Positions 7,625 through 16,074 of a stretch of DNA of 64,000 bases are shown here, piece after piece (positions within the stretch are counted from its first letter, which is position 1; each line of letters begins with the position of its first letter). The translations under genes and the position numbers were made by a program. The DNA comes from Candidatus Gastranaerophilales bacterium (GTDB lineage Bacteria > Cyanobacteriota > Vampirovibrionia > Gastranaerophilales > Gastranaerophilaceae). The DNA lies in the NCBI GenBank assembly GCA_900770525.1, contig CAAHDT010000034.1, positions 1-64,000 on the forward strand. Reading direction: 5' to 3'. A model generated the notes under the pieces. That model searched no databases. It was not told the DNA's origin and saw only the letters and a list, made by a program, of their open reading frames with translations.

Positions 7625-9521
7625 TAATTTTCTCCGATTTTATTCTGTTATTAATCTTATCTCTGAGTTGCATCTGAATTTTTAGGGCTTCTGTTTCATC
7701 TTCATCTGCATTTTTGTATAAATTTCGCATCTTCTCTTTTTCTTCTTCCCACCTGCAACGTTGGATACGTCTTATATTCTCAAAAATTAAACTTTGAAAA
7801 TCTTCGGGTGAAAGATTTGTGAACGTTTCGGCTGTGGTTATCAAATCCGTTAAAACTTGCTGTATTTCTGGGTTTTCGATATATGCCGTGTACAATTGTT
7901 CAATTAATTCCCTTACATTATTTACGGTACATATTAATTTGTCAATTGTAGATTTTACATTTATTAACGTTTCACTTGAAAAGTACGAGTCATCAATCAT
8001 TTCAGCGATTTGGGTAAATGTGAAAGGACTGTCGCTTACAAGAAAAACACTCAACAAATTTTTTTGCGCTTTTTCATAAACAGATACACTTTTTGTTACA
8101 ATTTTTTTTATTTCCGGTTGAGAAATAGGCTCAGAAGTGTTGTATGATGCGAGTTTTTTGATTTCAGCTTCTAATGAAGTTTCGTCAATATTAAGTGCAT
8201 CTGCAACCATTTTTACATATTCTGTTCGTATAATTTCGTTATGAATTTCTAATAATACAGGCAAAAATTCTCGAATATATCGACTTTTTTCTTGCGGTGT
8301 TTTGTATTCTTTTTTGTGTTTAAGAAAATTGTTTACCTGAAAATCTATTAATAACGGTGCATTTTGTATTATTTTTTTGAAACTTTCAGCGCCTACCGTA
8401 CGAATAAATTCGTCAGGGTCTTTGCCTTCTGGTGGTGAAACAACTCGGATTTCACAAGAGTATTTGTCATCAGTTGATGAAATATAACTTTCGTCAAACT
8501 GTTTAATATCTCCCAACCCTTCAAAAGCTTCCTTAATAATTGTTGCTCCACGACTTGTAGCTTTTTGTCCTGCTGAATCGGTATCAAATGACAAATAGAT
8601 TCTTCTGGACTTAGTGTATCTTGCAATAAGTTTAACGTGGTCAGGGGTTAAAGCTGTTCCGCAAGCTGCGACTGCATTACCGACACCGTGTGCTTGTGCT
8701 GAAATTACGTCAAAATAACCTTCCATTAAAATAATGCTGTCTTCTGCTTTAATAGACTCTTTTGCCGTATAAAGTCCGTACAAAAGTTTACTTTTGTTGT
8801 AAATAAGTGAATCTGCAGAATTTAGGTATTTGGGATTTTGTTCTTTAAAAAGTGCACGAGCACCAAATGCAACGTATTCTCCGTTTTCGTTTTGTATTGG
8901 GATAATTACTCTTCCTCGAAAACGGTCAATACAACCACGACCTTCTTTTGAAGGTAAAACCAGTCCGGCTTTTTCCAATACCTCATCTGAAAAATCTTTT
9001 TTTAGGATATCATACAAGGTTGTATAAGATTTTGGGGCGATGCCGAGTGTGAATTTATCTATAATTTCTCTTGAAATGGCACGGTCTGTCAAATAATCTG
9101 TTGCCATTTTAATTTCTTCCGAATGGTGATTTACAAGCAAATCGTGATAAAAAATAGCTGCTTTTTCGCAAGCGCTCATCATTTCTTGCTTTAAATCTTT
9201 AGAGCCACCATCATGCTTAAAGTTTGTCGGAAGCTCAATATCAAACCTTTGAGCAAGCTCCTTTATCAAGTCCATAAACTCAATGTTTTTGGTTTTCATG
9301 ATAAAAGATAGTGCATCTCCGCCGGCTCCACAACCAAAACACTTGTAAATTCCAAGTTGCGGATTTACGGAAAATGAAGGTGTCTTTTCCTTGTGAAACG
9401 GGCATAATCCCCAATATCGTCCACCATTTTTTTTCAGGATAACTTGTTCCCTTACTACATCGACAATATCAAGCCTATTTTTTATTTCTGCTATAACTTC
9501 TTCAAGAGTCTTTGCTACCAT
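7617..9521 (-). CDS. dnaG: DNA primase
   Basis: A 634-residue DnaG, which lays down RNA primers at the replication fork. The N-terminal zinc ribbon has C40, H43, C61 and C64 (CPFHKEKTPSF and YKCFGCGAGGDA). The TOPRIM catalytic core has EGYFDV at 267-272 and DTDSAG at 313-318. The C-terminal ~200 residues are the divergent helicase-binding part. Length fits the family. It heads a dnaG-rpoD operon, part of the classical macromolecular-synthesis operon but without rpsU here. A good promoter lies at 9538-9566. Confidence 0.96.
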   Translation of the reverse strand: MVAKTLEEVIAEIKNRLDIVDVVREQVILKKNGGRYWGLCPFHKEKTPSFSVNPQLGIYKCFGCGAGGDALSFIMKTKNIEFMDLIKELAQRFDIELPTNFKHDGGSKDLKQEMMSACEKAAIFYHDLLVNHHSEEIKMATDYLTDRAISREIIDKFTLGIAPKSYTTLYDILKKDFSDEVLEKAGLVLPSKEGRGCIDRFRGRVIIPIQNENGEYVAFGARALFKEQNPKYLNSADSLIYNKSKLLYGLYTAKESIKAEDSIILMEGYFDVISAQAHGVGNAVAACGTALTPDHVKLIARYTKSRRIYLSFDTDSAGQKATSRGATIIKEAFEGLGDIKQFDESYISSTDDKYSCEIRVVSPPEGKDPDEFIRTVGAESFKKIIQNAPLLIDFQVNNFLKHKKEYKTPQEKSRYIREFLPVLLEIHNEIIRTEYVKMVADALNIDETSLEAEIKKLASYNTSEPISQPEIKKIVTKSVSVYEKAQKNLLSVFLVSDSPFTFTQIAEMIDDSYFSSETLINVKSTIDKLICTVNNVRELIEQLYTAYIENPEIQQVLTDLITTAETFTNLSPEDFQSLIFENIRRIQRCRWEEEKEKMRNLYKNADEDETEALKIQMQLRDKINNRIKSEKIND

Positions 9522-9537
9522 AATTCACCGTAACTAT

Positions 9538-9566
9538 ATTTTAACATTAACAAATATTATTAGCAA
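9538..9566 (-). promoter_or_regulatory. Promoter of dnaG-rpoD
   Basis: On the minus strand TTGCTA (9561-9566) and TAAAAT (9538-9543) are spaced by 17 bp, just upstream of the dnaG start at 9521. Confidence 0.6.
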
Positions 9567-9603
9567 AGAATTCTTCTCATCATTTTGATTGATTTTTTAG
9601 GTA

Positions 9604-9632
9604 TTGACCTTTATAACGGTTATTGTTACAAT
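9604..9632 (+). promoter_or_regulatory. Promoter of the HxlR-family gene
   Basis: TTGACC (9604-9609), a 17-bp spacer and TACAAT (9627-9632) with a TGT extended -10. The boxes are the same as those at 180-208. Its position downstream of 9585 shows that the true gene start is the ATG at 9672. Confidence 0.75.
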
Positions 9633-9671
9633 AAGATACATAGGTTACCAAAAGATACTAATGGAGTAATT

Positions 9672-10037
9672 ATGCGTGCAAAAGACCTTCCCAAATGTCC
9701 GGTCGAAACAACTTTGATGTTGTTAAATTCTAAATGGAAATTTATAATTATAAGAGAACTTTTGACCGGTACAAAGCGGTTTTTGGAACTAAAAAAGGGT
9801 GTTGGAACGATTACACAAAAAATATTAACCAAAAACCTTCGCGAGATGGAGAGTATGGGGCTTGTTGAAAGGCAAGTCTTTGCTCAAGTTCCGCCACGTG
9901 TTGAGTACACTTTGACGGATATCGGATATAGTTTAGCTGTTGTGTTAGATGGAATGGTTGAATGGGGAAGTGCTTACAAAGAATTTTTGAAACTCTTAGA
10001 AAAACGCGAAAAGAAGAGCGCAAAAATCGAAAAATAA
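9672..10037 (+). CDS. HxlR-family winged-helix transcriptional regulator
   Basis: A 121-residue regulator of the HxlR (DUF24) family. Seen motifs are KCPVETTLMLLNSKWKFIIIRELL, GTKRFLELKK, TQKILTKNLREMESMGLVER and YTLTDIGYSL. These form a winged helix that usually binds DNA as a dimer and often senses redox or aldehydes through the N-terminal cysteine (here Cys8). The frame is open upstream to 9585, but the promoter at 9604-9632 and GGAG at 9663-9666 fix the start at 9672, which gives the family length. The WYL regulator follows after 19 bp. The leader has a GGTTACC near-palindrome that could be an operator. Confidence 0.9.
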   Translation: MRAKDLPKCPVETTLMLLNSKWKFIIIRELLTGTKRFLELKKGVGTITQKILTKNLREMESMGLVERQVFAQVPPRVEYTLTDIGYSLAVVLDGMVEWGSAYKEFLKLLEKREKKSAKIEK

Positions 10038-10056
10038 TTGAGATTAAAGGGGGATT

Positions 10057-11019
10057 ATGGACGTTAAGCCAAGGTATTCAAGGGTTTCTGATATTTTAGA
10101 TTTGATGACATTTATATTGTCACGCATGCAAGGTGTTACTATTCCTGAAATTGCTGAAAGATATAATGTTTCCAGACGAACTGCCGAGAGAATGCGTGAT
10201 AGTTTGTTGAATATTTTCCCAGATTTTGAGGAGTTAGATTATGTGCAAGATGAGTATAAGCATTGGGGATTTTCAAACAGGTTATATGCAAAACTTATTT
10301 CGTTTACGCCTGAAGAAATCGCAAACCTTGAACAAATAAAAGATGTTTTGAGTAATGGAAAATCGCTTGAAACGCTTGATAAAACCATAGAAAAGTTGAA
10401 AGCAGTTACGACAAAACATCATACATCTATTGAGGATGAAATTGAAATGCTCTTACATACAGAAGGTTTTGCAATCAGGCAAAAACCAAATTATCATATT
10501 GATATTTCAGTTCTTGCTGTTGTTAGAGATGCTATTCAAAATTCTAAAGTAATAACAGGAATTTATCACGATAAACAAAGAATTTTGCAGCCGCTAGGGG
10601 TGATTTATGGTGAAAAAACATACCTTGTCGCAAGAGAAGAGGCTAAAGGACAGGATATTTATAACTATATTTTGCATAAGTTGAAGGATGTTAAAATTAC
10701 CCAACAAATTTTTGATAAAGGTGGGTTTAATCTTGAAGAGCATTCCCAAAAATCGTTTGGGGTCTATCAAGGTGAGATTATGGATGTTAAGTTGTTGTTT
10801 AGTCCATCTGTTGCAGAAGATATTTTGTGCTACAATTTTCATCCGACTCAAAAAATCACTCCACAGGCTGATGGTAGCGTGTTAGTTACATTCCAAGCGA
10901 GTGGACCTTTGGAAATTATTTGGCATTTATTTAAGTGGGGAAAAGATGTAAAAATACTTGCACCCGAAAAATTAAAAGAAACATATAGAAACTATATTGA
11001 AGAAATTGATTTAACATAG
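10057..11019 (+). CDS. WYL-domain transcriptional regulator
   Basis: A 320-residue regulator. The N-terminal helix-turn-helix, about residues 12-60, has TIPEIAERYNVSRRTAERMRDSL. A central WYL domain (about 140-220) and a C-terminal WCX-type extension (about 240-320, with the PLEIIWHLFKWG pattern) follow. WYL domains bind nucleic acids or nucleotide ligands and often control DNA-repair or defence genes. GGGGGA precedes the ATG. It shares a transcript with the HxlR gene, an unusual pairing of two regulators with no evident target beside them. Confidence 0.88.
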   Translation: MDVKPRYSRVSDILDLMTFILSRMQGVTIPEIAERYNVSRRTAERMRDSLLNIFPDFEELDYVQDEYKHWGFSNRLYAKLISFTPEEIANLEQIKDVLSNGKSLETLDKTIEKLKAVTTKHHTSIEDEIEMLLHTEGFAIRQKPNYHIDISVLAVVRDAIQNSKVITGIYHDKQRILQPLGVIYGEKTYLVAREEAKGQDIYNYILHKLKDVKITQQIFDKGGFNLEEHSQKSFGVYQGEIMDVKLLFSPSVAEDILCYNFHPTQKITPQADGSVLVTFQASGPLEIIWHLFKWGKDVKILAPEKLKETYRNYIEEIDLT

Positions 11020-11034
11020 AAAAATATATTTACA

Positions 11035-11066
11035 AAAAAGACTCAGTTATTTAACTGAGTCTTTTT
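11035..11066. terminator. Bidirectional terminator between the WYL gene and thrS
   Basis: AAAAAGACTCAGTTA (11035-11049) and TAACTGAGTCTTTTT (11052-11066) form a perfect 15-bp stem with a 2-base loop. There is a T-run in both reading directions, and it sits between two convergent genes. Confidence 0.93.
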
Positions 11067-11087
11067 GTGCTATATCGAGTTATACAA

Positions 11088-12881
11088 TTATGCTTTTGCA
11101 AAAGATTCGGAACTTCTCGATTTAATTTCTTCTTCAACCTTAGAAATAAATTCATCAATACCGAATGTTCCGACTTGTCCGATTCCTCTTGCACGAACAG
11201 CAACTGTGCCTGATTCGACTTCTTTATCACCAATTACGCATACGTAAGGGATTTTCTTGTCTTGCAAGCATTCTCTAATTTTGTAGTTCATACTTTCAGA
11301 TCTGTCGTCAAGATTTACTCTGATTCCGGCAGCTCTCATCTTTTTGTAAACTTGTTCTGCAAAATCAGTGTGTTTGTCGTTGCTTATCGGAACAATTGCT
11401 ACTTGAGTTGGGGCAAGCCATGTTGGGAATGCTCCGGCATAGTGTTCAATCAAGATTCCGTGGAATCTTTCCATAGAACCGAATATTACACGGTGTAACA
11501 TAACAGGTGTTTTCATTTGACCGTCTTTATCTTGATATTTGATGTCAAATCTTTCAGGAAGATTAAAGTCTAACTGAATTGTAGCGCACTGCCAAGTTCT
11601 ACCGATAGCATCTTTAACTTTGAAGTCGATTTTTGGGCCATAAAATGCGCCATCGCCTTCGTTGATGTCGTATTTCATTCCACGTTTGTCCATTGCTTCT
11701 TTTAAGCCCGCTTCAGCTCTGTTCCAATTTTCAATATCACCAACATAACTTTCAGGTCTTGTTGACAACTCAACTTCAAAGTCCATTTTGAAGATTTTCA
11801 TTGTATCTGCAACAAAGTCGATAATTTCATTAATTTCATCAACTAATTGTTCAGGAGTACAGAAAATGTGCGCATCATCTTGCGTAAAGCCTTGAACACG
11901 AGTCAAACCTGACAATGCCCCGGATTTTTCTTTTCTGTAAACTGTTCCAAGTTCAGCCATTCTTAACGGTAATGAACGATAAGAATATCTGTTTGCTTGA
12001 TATATTAAGATGTGGAATGGGCAGTTCATTGGTTTTAAAATAAACTGTTCATCACTATCTTCATCTTTTTGGATAAAGAACATATTTTCACGATAGTGGT
12101 CATAGTGACCTGAAATTTCCCACAATTTAGATTTTGCTATGTGTGGAGTATTAACAATTACATAACCGCGTTTTCTGTGTTCTGTTCTCCAATAATTTTC
12201 AATTTCTTCTCTTACAACTGCCAAATTTGGATGCCACAAAACAAGTCCGCCACCTAATTCTTCTCTTGTTGAGAATAAATCAAGTTTAGCTCCAAGTTTT
12301 CTGTGGTCACGTTTTTCAGCTTCGTCAAGAAAATGCAGATAATCTGCTAAGTCTTCTTTTGTCCAAAAAGCAGTTGCGTATATTCTTTGTAACATTTTAT
12401 TTTTTTCGTTACCACGCCAGTAAGCTCCTGCAACTTTCAGTAACTTAATAGCATTGCCTTTAATATACGATGTATTTGGAATGTGAGGACCTGCGCATAA
12501 ATCGTTAAATAAAACATTGCCTTCTTTATCTTTTGTTAAATAAAGGGTCGGATTGTCGTTTCTATGTTCTTCTAACAATTCTGCTTTGTAAATTTCGCCC
12601 TCTTTTTTGAACTCTTCAATTTGCTTGTCAACATCAGGAATTACAAATTTTTCGAAGGTTAAATTTTGTTTGATAATGTTTTTCATTTCTTCTTCGATTT
12701 TTTCTAAGTCTTCTGTCGTGAAAGCATGCCCATCTGTTAAGTCAAAATCATAATAAAATCCTGTATCTGTTGAAGGTCCGATAGCCAACTTTGCTGACGG
12801 AAACAACTTTTGTACAGCTTGAGCCATAATGTGAGAGGCTGAGTGTCTTAACACATGGAGAGTTTCATTGTTCTTTTCCAT
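11088..12881 (-). CDS. thrS: Threonyl-tRNA synthetase (no TGS domain)
   Basis: A 597-residue class II synthetase that charges tRNA-Thr. The editing domain has H13 and H17 (HSASH) and D127, C129 and H133 (DLCAGPH). The catalytic core has LKPMNCPFHI with the zinc cysteine, GTVYRKEKSGALSGLTRVQGF, FYGPKIDF and RVIFGSMERF. A C-terminal anticodon-binding domain follows (about 490-590). The N-terminal TGS domain of E. coli ThrRS (642 aa) is absent, as in cyanobacterial ThrRS, which supports kinship with that phylum. It is transcribed from its own promoter through a GC-rich leader. Confidence 0.97.
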   Translation of the reverse strand: MEKNNETLHVLRHSASHIMAQAVQKLFPSAKLAIGPSTDTGFYYDFDLTDGHAFTTEDLEKIEEEMKNIIKQNLTFEKFVIPDVDKQIEEFKKEGEIYKAELLEEHRNDNPTLYLTKDKEGNVLFNDLCAGPHIPNTSYIKGNAIKLLKVAGAYWRGNEKNKMLQRIYATAFWTKEDLADYLHFLDEAEKRDHRKLGAKLDLFSTREELGGGLVLWHPNLAVVREEIENYWRTEHRKRGYVIVNTPHIAKSKLWEISGHYDHYRENMFFIQKDEDSDEQFILKPMNCPFHILIYQANRYSYRSLPLRMAELGTVYRKEKSGALSGLTRVQGFTQDDAHIFCTPEQLVDEINEIIDFVADTMKIFKMDFEVELSTRPESYVGDIENWNRAEAGLKEAMDKRGMKYDINEGDGAFYGPKIDFKVKDAIGRTWQCATIQLDFNLPERFDIKYQDKDGQMKTPVMLHRVIFGSMERFHGILIEHYAGAFPTWLAPTQVAIVPISNDKHTDFAEQVYKKMRAAGIRVNLDDRSESMNYKIRECLQDKKIPYVCVIGDKEVESGTVAVRARGIGQVGTFGIDEFISKVEEEIKSRSSESFAKA

Positions 12882-13031
12882 TTTTTAATCCTTTCGTTAT
12901 CCTTTGCGGTGCCCTTATGATTAAATAATAACGTTTATATAATTCATTGCCATTGAGGCGGCGCACCTTGGGGTGGATCCCCCTAACTAATCTACAAACA
13001 AGTTTATACCACTTACAAAATCTAAAAACAA
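12882..13031 (-). promoter_or_regulatory. thrS promoter and GC-rich leader
   Basis: On the minus strand TTGTTT (13026-13031), 17 bp and TATAAA (13003-13008) with a TGG extended -10 predict a leader of about 115 nt. The leader holds a GC island unusual in this AT-rich DNA, with GGGG/CCCC pairing near 12968-12983 and a GGTGC/GCACC pairing between about 12962 and 12915. It may form a control structure for thrS. A full T-box sequence is not present. Confidence 0.45.
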
Positions 13032-13074
13032 GAAAAACATTCTTGAAATTTTTATTTGCATTATAATTATTGTG

Positions 13075-14340
13075 ATGAAAAAGATTATTTGCCTCATAAT
13101 TTGTATAATGTCAATTTCGACACCGGTATTTGCAGAAGTTCAGCATATTACCGTAGATGAAGCTGTGACAATTGCATTAGGACATAACTTGCAATTGATA
13201 GCGAAAAGAAAAGAACTGGACGAACTTCGCCAAGAATTAAAGCGTGCAAATGCTCTCAAAAATCCTCAATTTCAGTCTAATTTTTTAATCGGAAAAGTAA
13301 CGGAAGGAAACTCTAGCCAATTTGGTTTGGCTTTGCCGGTTGAAGTTGCTAAAAGAAGTGCCCGTAAAAATGTTGTTAAAGCAGAAATTGCTCTTGCAGA
13401 AAATCAGATAAAAGAAGCTGAACATGACTTAAAAATAGAAGTTATGAGAGCGTATTTTAATATCTTGTATATGAAATCTGTTGTAAAAATATACCAAGAA
13501 CGTGAAAATTTGTTTGCTAATATGTCAGCAGTTACAAAATCCAAAAATACAAGTGATGTAGATATCCTGCAAGCTGATATAAAACATAAAAAGCAACAAA
13601 TATTCTTAAACAAGGCAAAAGCCGATTTGTTAAAAGCTCAGTTCAAGTTAAATAATATAATGAACTTGAAAACAGATGATGTTATGTTTGATACAATGGA
13701 AACATCTCTGTTCCAAAAAGATATTTTTATCTTAAAAATAAACCTTCCTGATTATCCGCAAATAGAAAATGTTGCGATGAAATACAGTTATTCTATTAAA
13801 ATCGCAGATAGTAATATTCAAAAAGCACAAAAAGAACTTACCCTACAAAAACGTCAGAGAATTCCTGATGTTACTGTTGCAGGCGGTTATGCTTATCAAA
13901 CGGCTCATCAAACCGGTGGGGAAGCACTTCCTGGTGCATATGTTGGTGTTTATACGGATATTCCCTTGTTGTATTGGTATAATCCAGAAGTGCGACAAGC
14001 GAAAATTAGAATTGAAAAAAGCATGCTTAGTAAAATGTCGTACGAAAGTAAATTAAAAATTGCACTAAAAGAAGATTATAACTCTTTTAAATATGCTAAA
14101 GATAATATTAACTATTACAAATCTATTCTCGATGAGTCTGAATCAATTTTACAAGCATATACAACAAAATATCAACAAGGTAAGGTTAGTCTTTTGAATG
14201 TTATGCAGGTTGAAAATGCTCACAAAGAACTTTTGAATGAATATATCTCTGAAATGCAACTTTATTATAATTCGTATCTGGATTTAATGGATAATGTCGG
14301 GCATGATATTTTACTTGAGGATGAAATCTTCAAGAAATAA
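13075..14340 (+). CDS. TolC-family outer membrane efflux protein
   Basis: A 421-residue protein with a signal peptide cleaved near VFA-E (residue ~21). The mature part has the two-fold repeated coiled-coil layout of outer-membrane factors: a DEAVTIALGHNLQL start, long heptad-rich helices, a GLALPVEVAKRS loop and a second-half TDIPLLYWYNPEVRQAKI motif. Such proteins form trimeric channel-tunnels for efflux or type I secretion. No membrane fusion protein or pump gene lies beside it. A GTG at 13072 is a possible start. However, TATAAT at 13062-13067 puts the transcript start at about 13074-13075 and there is no ribosome site, so a leaderless mRNA beginning at the ATG is likely. Confidence 0.88.
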   Translation: MKKIICLIICIMSISTPVFAEVQHITVDEAVTIALGHNLQLIAKRKELDELRQELKRANALKNPQFQSNFLIGKVTEGNSSQFGLALPVEVAKRSARKNVVKAEIALAENQIKEAEHDLKIEVMRAYFNILYMKSVVKIYQERENLFANMSAVTKSKNTSDVDILQADIKHKKQQIFLNKAKADLLKAQFKLNNIMNLKTDDVMFDTMETSLFQKDIFILKINLPDYPQIENVAMKYSYSIKIADSNIQKAQKELTLQKRQRIPDVTVAGGYAYQTAHQTGGEALPGAYVGVYTDIPLLYWYNPEVRQAKIRIEKSMLSKMSYESKLKIALKEDYNSFKYAKDNINYYKSILDESESILQAYTTKYQQGKVSLLNVMQVENAHKELLNEYISEMQLYYNSYLDLMDNVGHDILLEDEIFKK

Positions 14341-14359
14341 GTTTTGCAATTGTCTTTTT

Positions 14360-14378
14360 AACACTAAATAGTGTTTTT
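14360..14378 (+). terminator. Probable terminator of the TolC-like gene
   Basis: AACACTA (14360-14366) pairs with TAGTGTT (14369-14375), followed by a short T-run. A second hairpin, CCACTCA (14393-14399) with TGAGTGG (14404-14410), lies just downstream. It has its T-run on the minus strand, so it may block leftward transcription. Confidence 0.6.
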
Positions 14379-14464
14379 AAAGTTAAAAAAAACCACTCAT
14401 TGCTGAGTGGGTCGTTTTCTGCATCCTAATGGTCTCTTTTAGTGTTTATTATTTAGGAGTTTAT

Positions 14465-14551
14465 ATGTTTTTGGGGTTAATGAATCTATTTATATTTAGT
14501 GTTTCGACTACACTTAAATCTTATGTACTTATTATTGCATATAAGATTTAA
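14465..14551 (+). CDS. 28-residue hydrophobic small protein (candidate)
   Basis: A short ORF that begins MFLGLMNLFIFSV and ends LIIAYKI. AGGAG lies at 14455-14459, 5 bp before the ATG, which is an ideal ribosome site. Nearly the whole product could be a single membrane span. An 11-bp inverted repeat (TTAAATCTTAT 14514-14524, ATAAGATTTAA 14541-14551) covers the 3' end and stop codon. It sits in a 420-bp gap otherwise without genes. It could be a small membrane protein or a type I toxin-like peptide. No antitoxin RNA was identified. Confidence 0.4.
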   Translation: MFLGLMNLFIFSVSTTLKSYVLIIAYKI

Positions 14552-14695
14552 AATGTCAACAAAATGTTTTCATATTTTTGGATGATATCCTGAAATCCCA
14601 ATATAGTGTACATTTTACACTTTACAAAACTTAACATTTGCGTTTGTATTGAACATTATTGGGTATAAAACATGTAGGAAAAGAACGACTCGGCA

Positions 14696-14710
14696 TGTAA
14701 AGTTATGTAA
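14696..14710 (+). promoter_or_regulatory. Direct-repeat box upstream of the 14800 gene
   Basis: TGTAAAGTTATGTAA consists of TGTAA twice with 5 bp between, so the repeats fall one helical turn apart. The identical 15 bases occur at 28954-28968. Each box ends 89-95 bp before the ATG of a small-protein gene on the same strand. This looks like a binding site for a response regulator or another tandem-binding activator. Confidence 0.5.
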
Positions 14711-14734
14711 ACCGACCATGCCAGCCAATAGCAA

Positions 14735-14783
14735 TTTTTCTTATATTATATACTTTATATATATAAGTTATACATAAGAAAAA
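14735..14783 (+). promoter_or_regulatory. Leader hairpin before the 14800 gene
   Basis: TTTTTCTTAT (14735-14744) and ATAAGAAAAA (14774-14783) pair perfectly around an AT-only loop, just upstream of the ribosome site AAGGA at about 14786-14790. It could protect the mRNA end or tune translation. Confidence 0.4.
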
Positions 14784-14799
14784 CGCAAGGATACTAAAA

Positions 14800-15087
14800 A
14801 TGGCACAAGATGATGCAATAGGTGCAATCAGCAGAGTAAAATATACAGACCCCGGAGATGTATCGTCAACATATATGACGGGACAAATCACCATGCCAAA
14901 TTATGATAACAGGACTTTTGGAATGGCAAACGTTGCGATGAAAGTTAATGATGCAATGGGTGTCTCAAAAGGCATGGATGGGATAACCAAAAACTATGAT
15001 ATTGTTGGTGATTACAATAAGGGTGGAATGTCGAGATTTTTCGGGTACAATGCCCCGCAAAATGTATCATTCTATTCGCTTGGATAA
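14800..15087 (+). CDS. Small unknown protein, 95 aa
   Basis: A soluble, Gly/Met/Asn-rich 95-residue protein. It begins MAQDDAIGAISRV and ends QNVSFYSLG. It has no cysteine, signal peptide or span. The start has AAGGA 9 bp upstream. It is followed 14 bp later by another small unknown gene, likely on the same transcript, and is preceded by the TGTAA-type box and a leader hairpin. This context suggests a regulated, possibly abundant small protein. I do not recognise the family. Confidence 0.6.
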   Translation: MAQDDAIGAISRVKYTDPGDVSSTYMTGQITMPNYDNRTFGMANVAMKVNDAMGVSKGMDGITKNYDIVGDYNKGGMSRFFGYNAPQNVSFYSLG

Positions 15088-15100
15088 GGATTAGTTAAAA

Positions 15101-15352
15101 ATGTTTCAGTTCAACGGAATAACAATGCAACCAAAATTCGGAAGTGACTTTGCAACACAGTACGGAGCCACAAACTCAACTCTTGCAGCTACCACAATGG
15201 CAAATGTTACTTCTCCGTCTGCCCAAAGTTATAATGTTGATAAAGTTAATCCGAATATGGATTCATCAAAATTAGCTGAAAATCTTGCGAAATATGATAC
15301 TGCTCATCCGGCAACTCTTCCTAAAACAGCAAGTAAACAGTGGATTGGTTAG
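15101..15352 (+). CDS. Small unknown protein, 83 aa
   Basis: An 83-residue protein rich in Ala, Thr, Ser and Asn, starting MFQFNGITMQPKFGSDF. It has no signal peptide, span or cysteine. It is the second gene of a pair with 14800 (14-bp gap), with AAGGA before the ATG region. Composition suggests an extended or disordered N-terminal half. The family is not recognised. Confidence 0.55.
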   Translation: MFQFNGITMQPKFGSDFATQYGATNSTLAATTMANVTSPSAQSYNVDKVNPNMDSSKLAENLAKYDTAHPATLPKTASKQWIG

Positions 15353-15356
15353 TTTT

Positions 15357-15384
15357 TTGTTAATAAATATTCATATATTATAAA
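15357..15384 (+). promoter_or_regulatory. Promoter of the 15416 gene
   Basis: TTGTTA (15357-15362), 16 bp and TATAAA (15379-15384) predict a start near 15391 and a leader of about 25-35 nt. Confidence 0.45.
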
Positions 15385-15415
15385 AATATAGCAATTTATT
15401 TTTATCACTTATCTT

Positions 15416-16069
15416 ATGGAAGGTATGATAAATGCTATTTCAATTCACCCGCAATTATACGCAAGTAGAACTCAGCGAAAACAGCCTGCATTTTCCGGTA
15501 ATTGGGCTGTTGTAACTCTTACCCATACAAATATTGGTAGTTGTATGGAAGGTTATATCGGAAAAATTCATGCCAGAAAAGCAGATGGCAGTGAATGTTA
15601 TTTAAATGTATTCAAGCGTTTTCTTGGTGAAAATGCTGAAAACTATGTGATTAAAAATGATAAAAATGAGATTATTGGCGAAGCTGATATTGTTATTCGA
15701 AAATATCAACCAAATTCTTATAATAGTTTTGAGCAATTGGGTGATCCGAGCCATGTATATGTAGACAAATTAAGAAATTATTCAAAGCCTGATACTCCTT
15801 ATTACAAGCAAGGGTTAGAATATGTTAAGGACATTGGAACCAGATTGTTACAAATTGCGCAAAGAAGAAGTGATGAATCTGCTTGTTGCGGAAATATTAA
15901 ATTAACGGCAAAAAATGAATCAAAACAGTGGTACAAAAATGTAATTGGCATGGTTGAAGAATTTCCGCAAGAAAACTATAATTTCAAATTTAGAATTAAT
16001 AATCCTAATAAAATGATTTTGCCACCGCATAGCAAAGAACCTCTTTCAAGGTTACAAGGCGGATTGTAG
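15416..16069 (+). CDS. Unknown protein with F-x-G tag and possible GNAT-like C-terminal half
   Basis: A 217-residue protein, or 214 if the ATG at 15425 (MINAISIHPQ) is used; neither start has an ideally spaced ribosome site. The tag QPAFSGNW lies at residues 23-30. Residues about 127-180 have an order seen in N-acetyltransferase folds: a glycine-containing helix (KQGLEYVKDIGTRLLQIA), then GNIKLTAKNESKQWYKNVIGM, like the motif A/B region of GNAT enzymes. The match is weak and a different fold is possible. There is no signal peptide or span. It has its own promoter and is convergent with the PHP gene. Confidence 0.5.
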   Translation: MEGMINAISIHPQLYASRTQRKQPAFSGNWAVVTLTHTNIGSCMEGYIGKIHARKADGSECYLNVFKRFLGENAENYVIKNDKNEIIGEADIVIRKYQPNSYNSFEQLGDPSHVYVDKLRNYSKPDTPYYKQGLEYVKDIGTRLLQIAQRRSDESACCGNIKLTAKNESKQWYKNVIGMVEEFPQENYNFKFRINNPNKMILPPHSKEPLSRLQGGL

Positions 16070-16074
16070 TTAAT

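Noticed and set aside
9585..9671. Longer start for the HxlR regulator
   Set aside because: The clear promoter lies inside this stretch and the ribosome site points to 9672.
12961..12985. T-box element reading rightward (GGGTGGATCC)
   Set aside because: The sequence lacks the ACCGCG half and points toward a TolC-like gene, not a synthetase.
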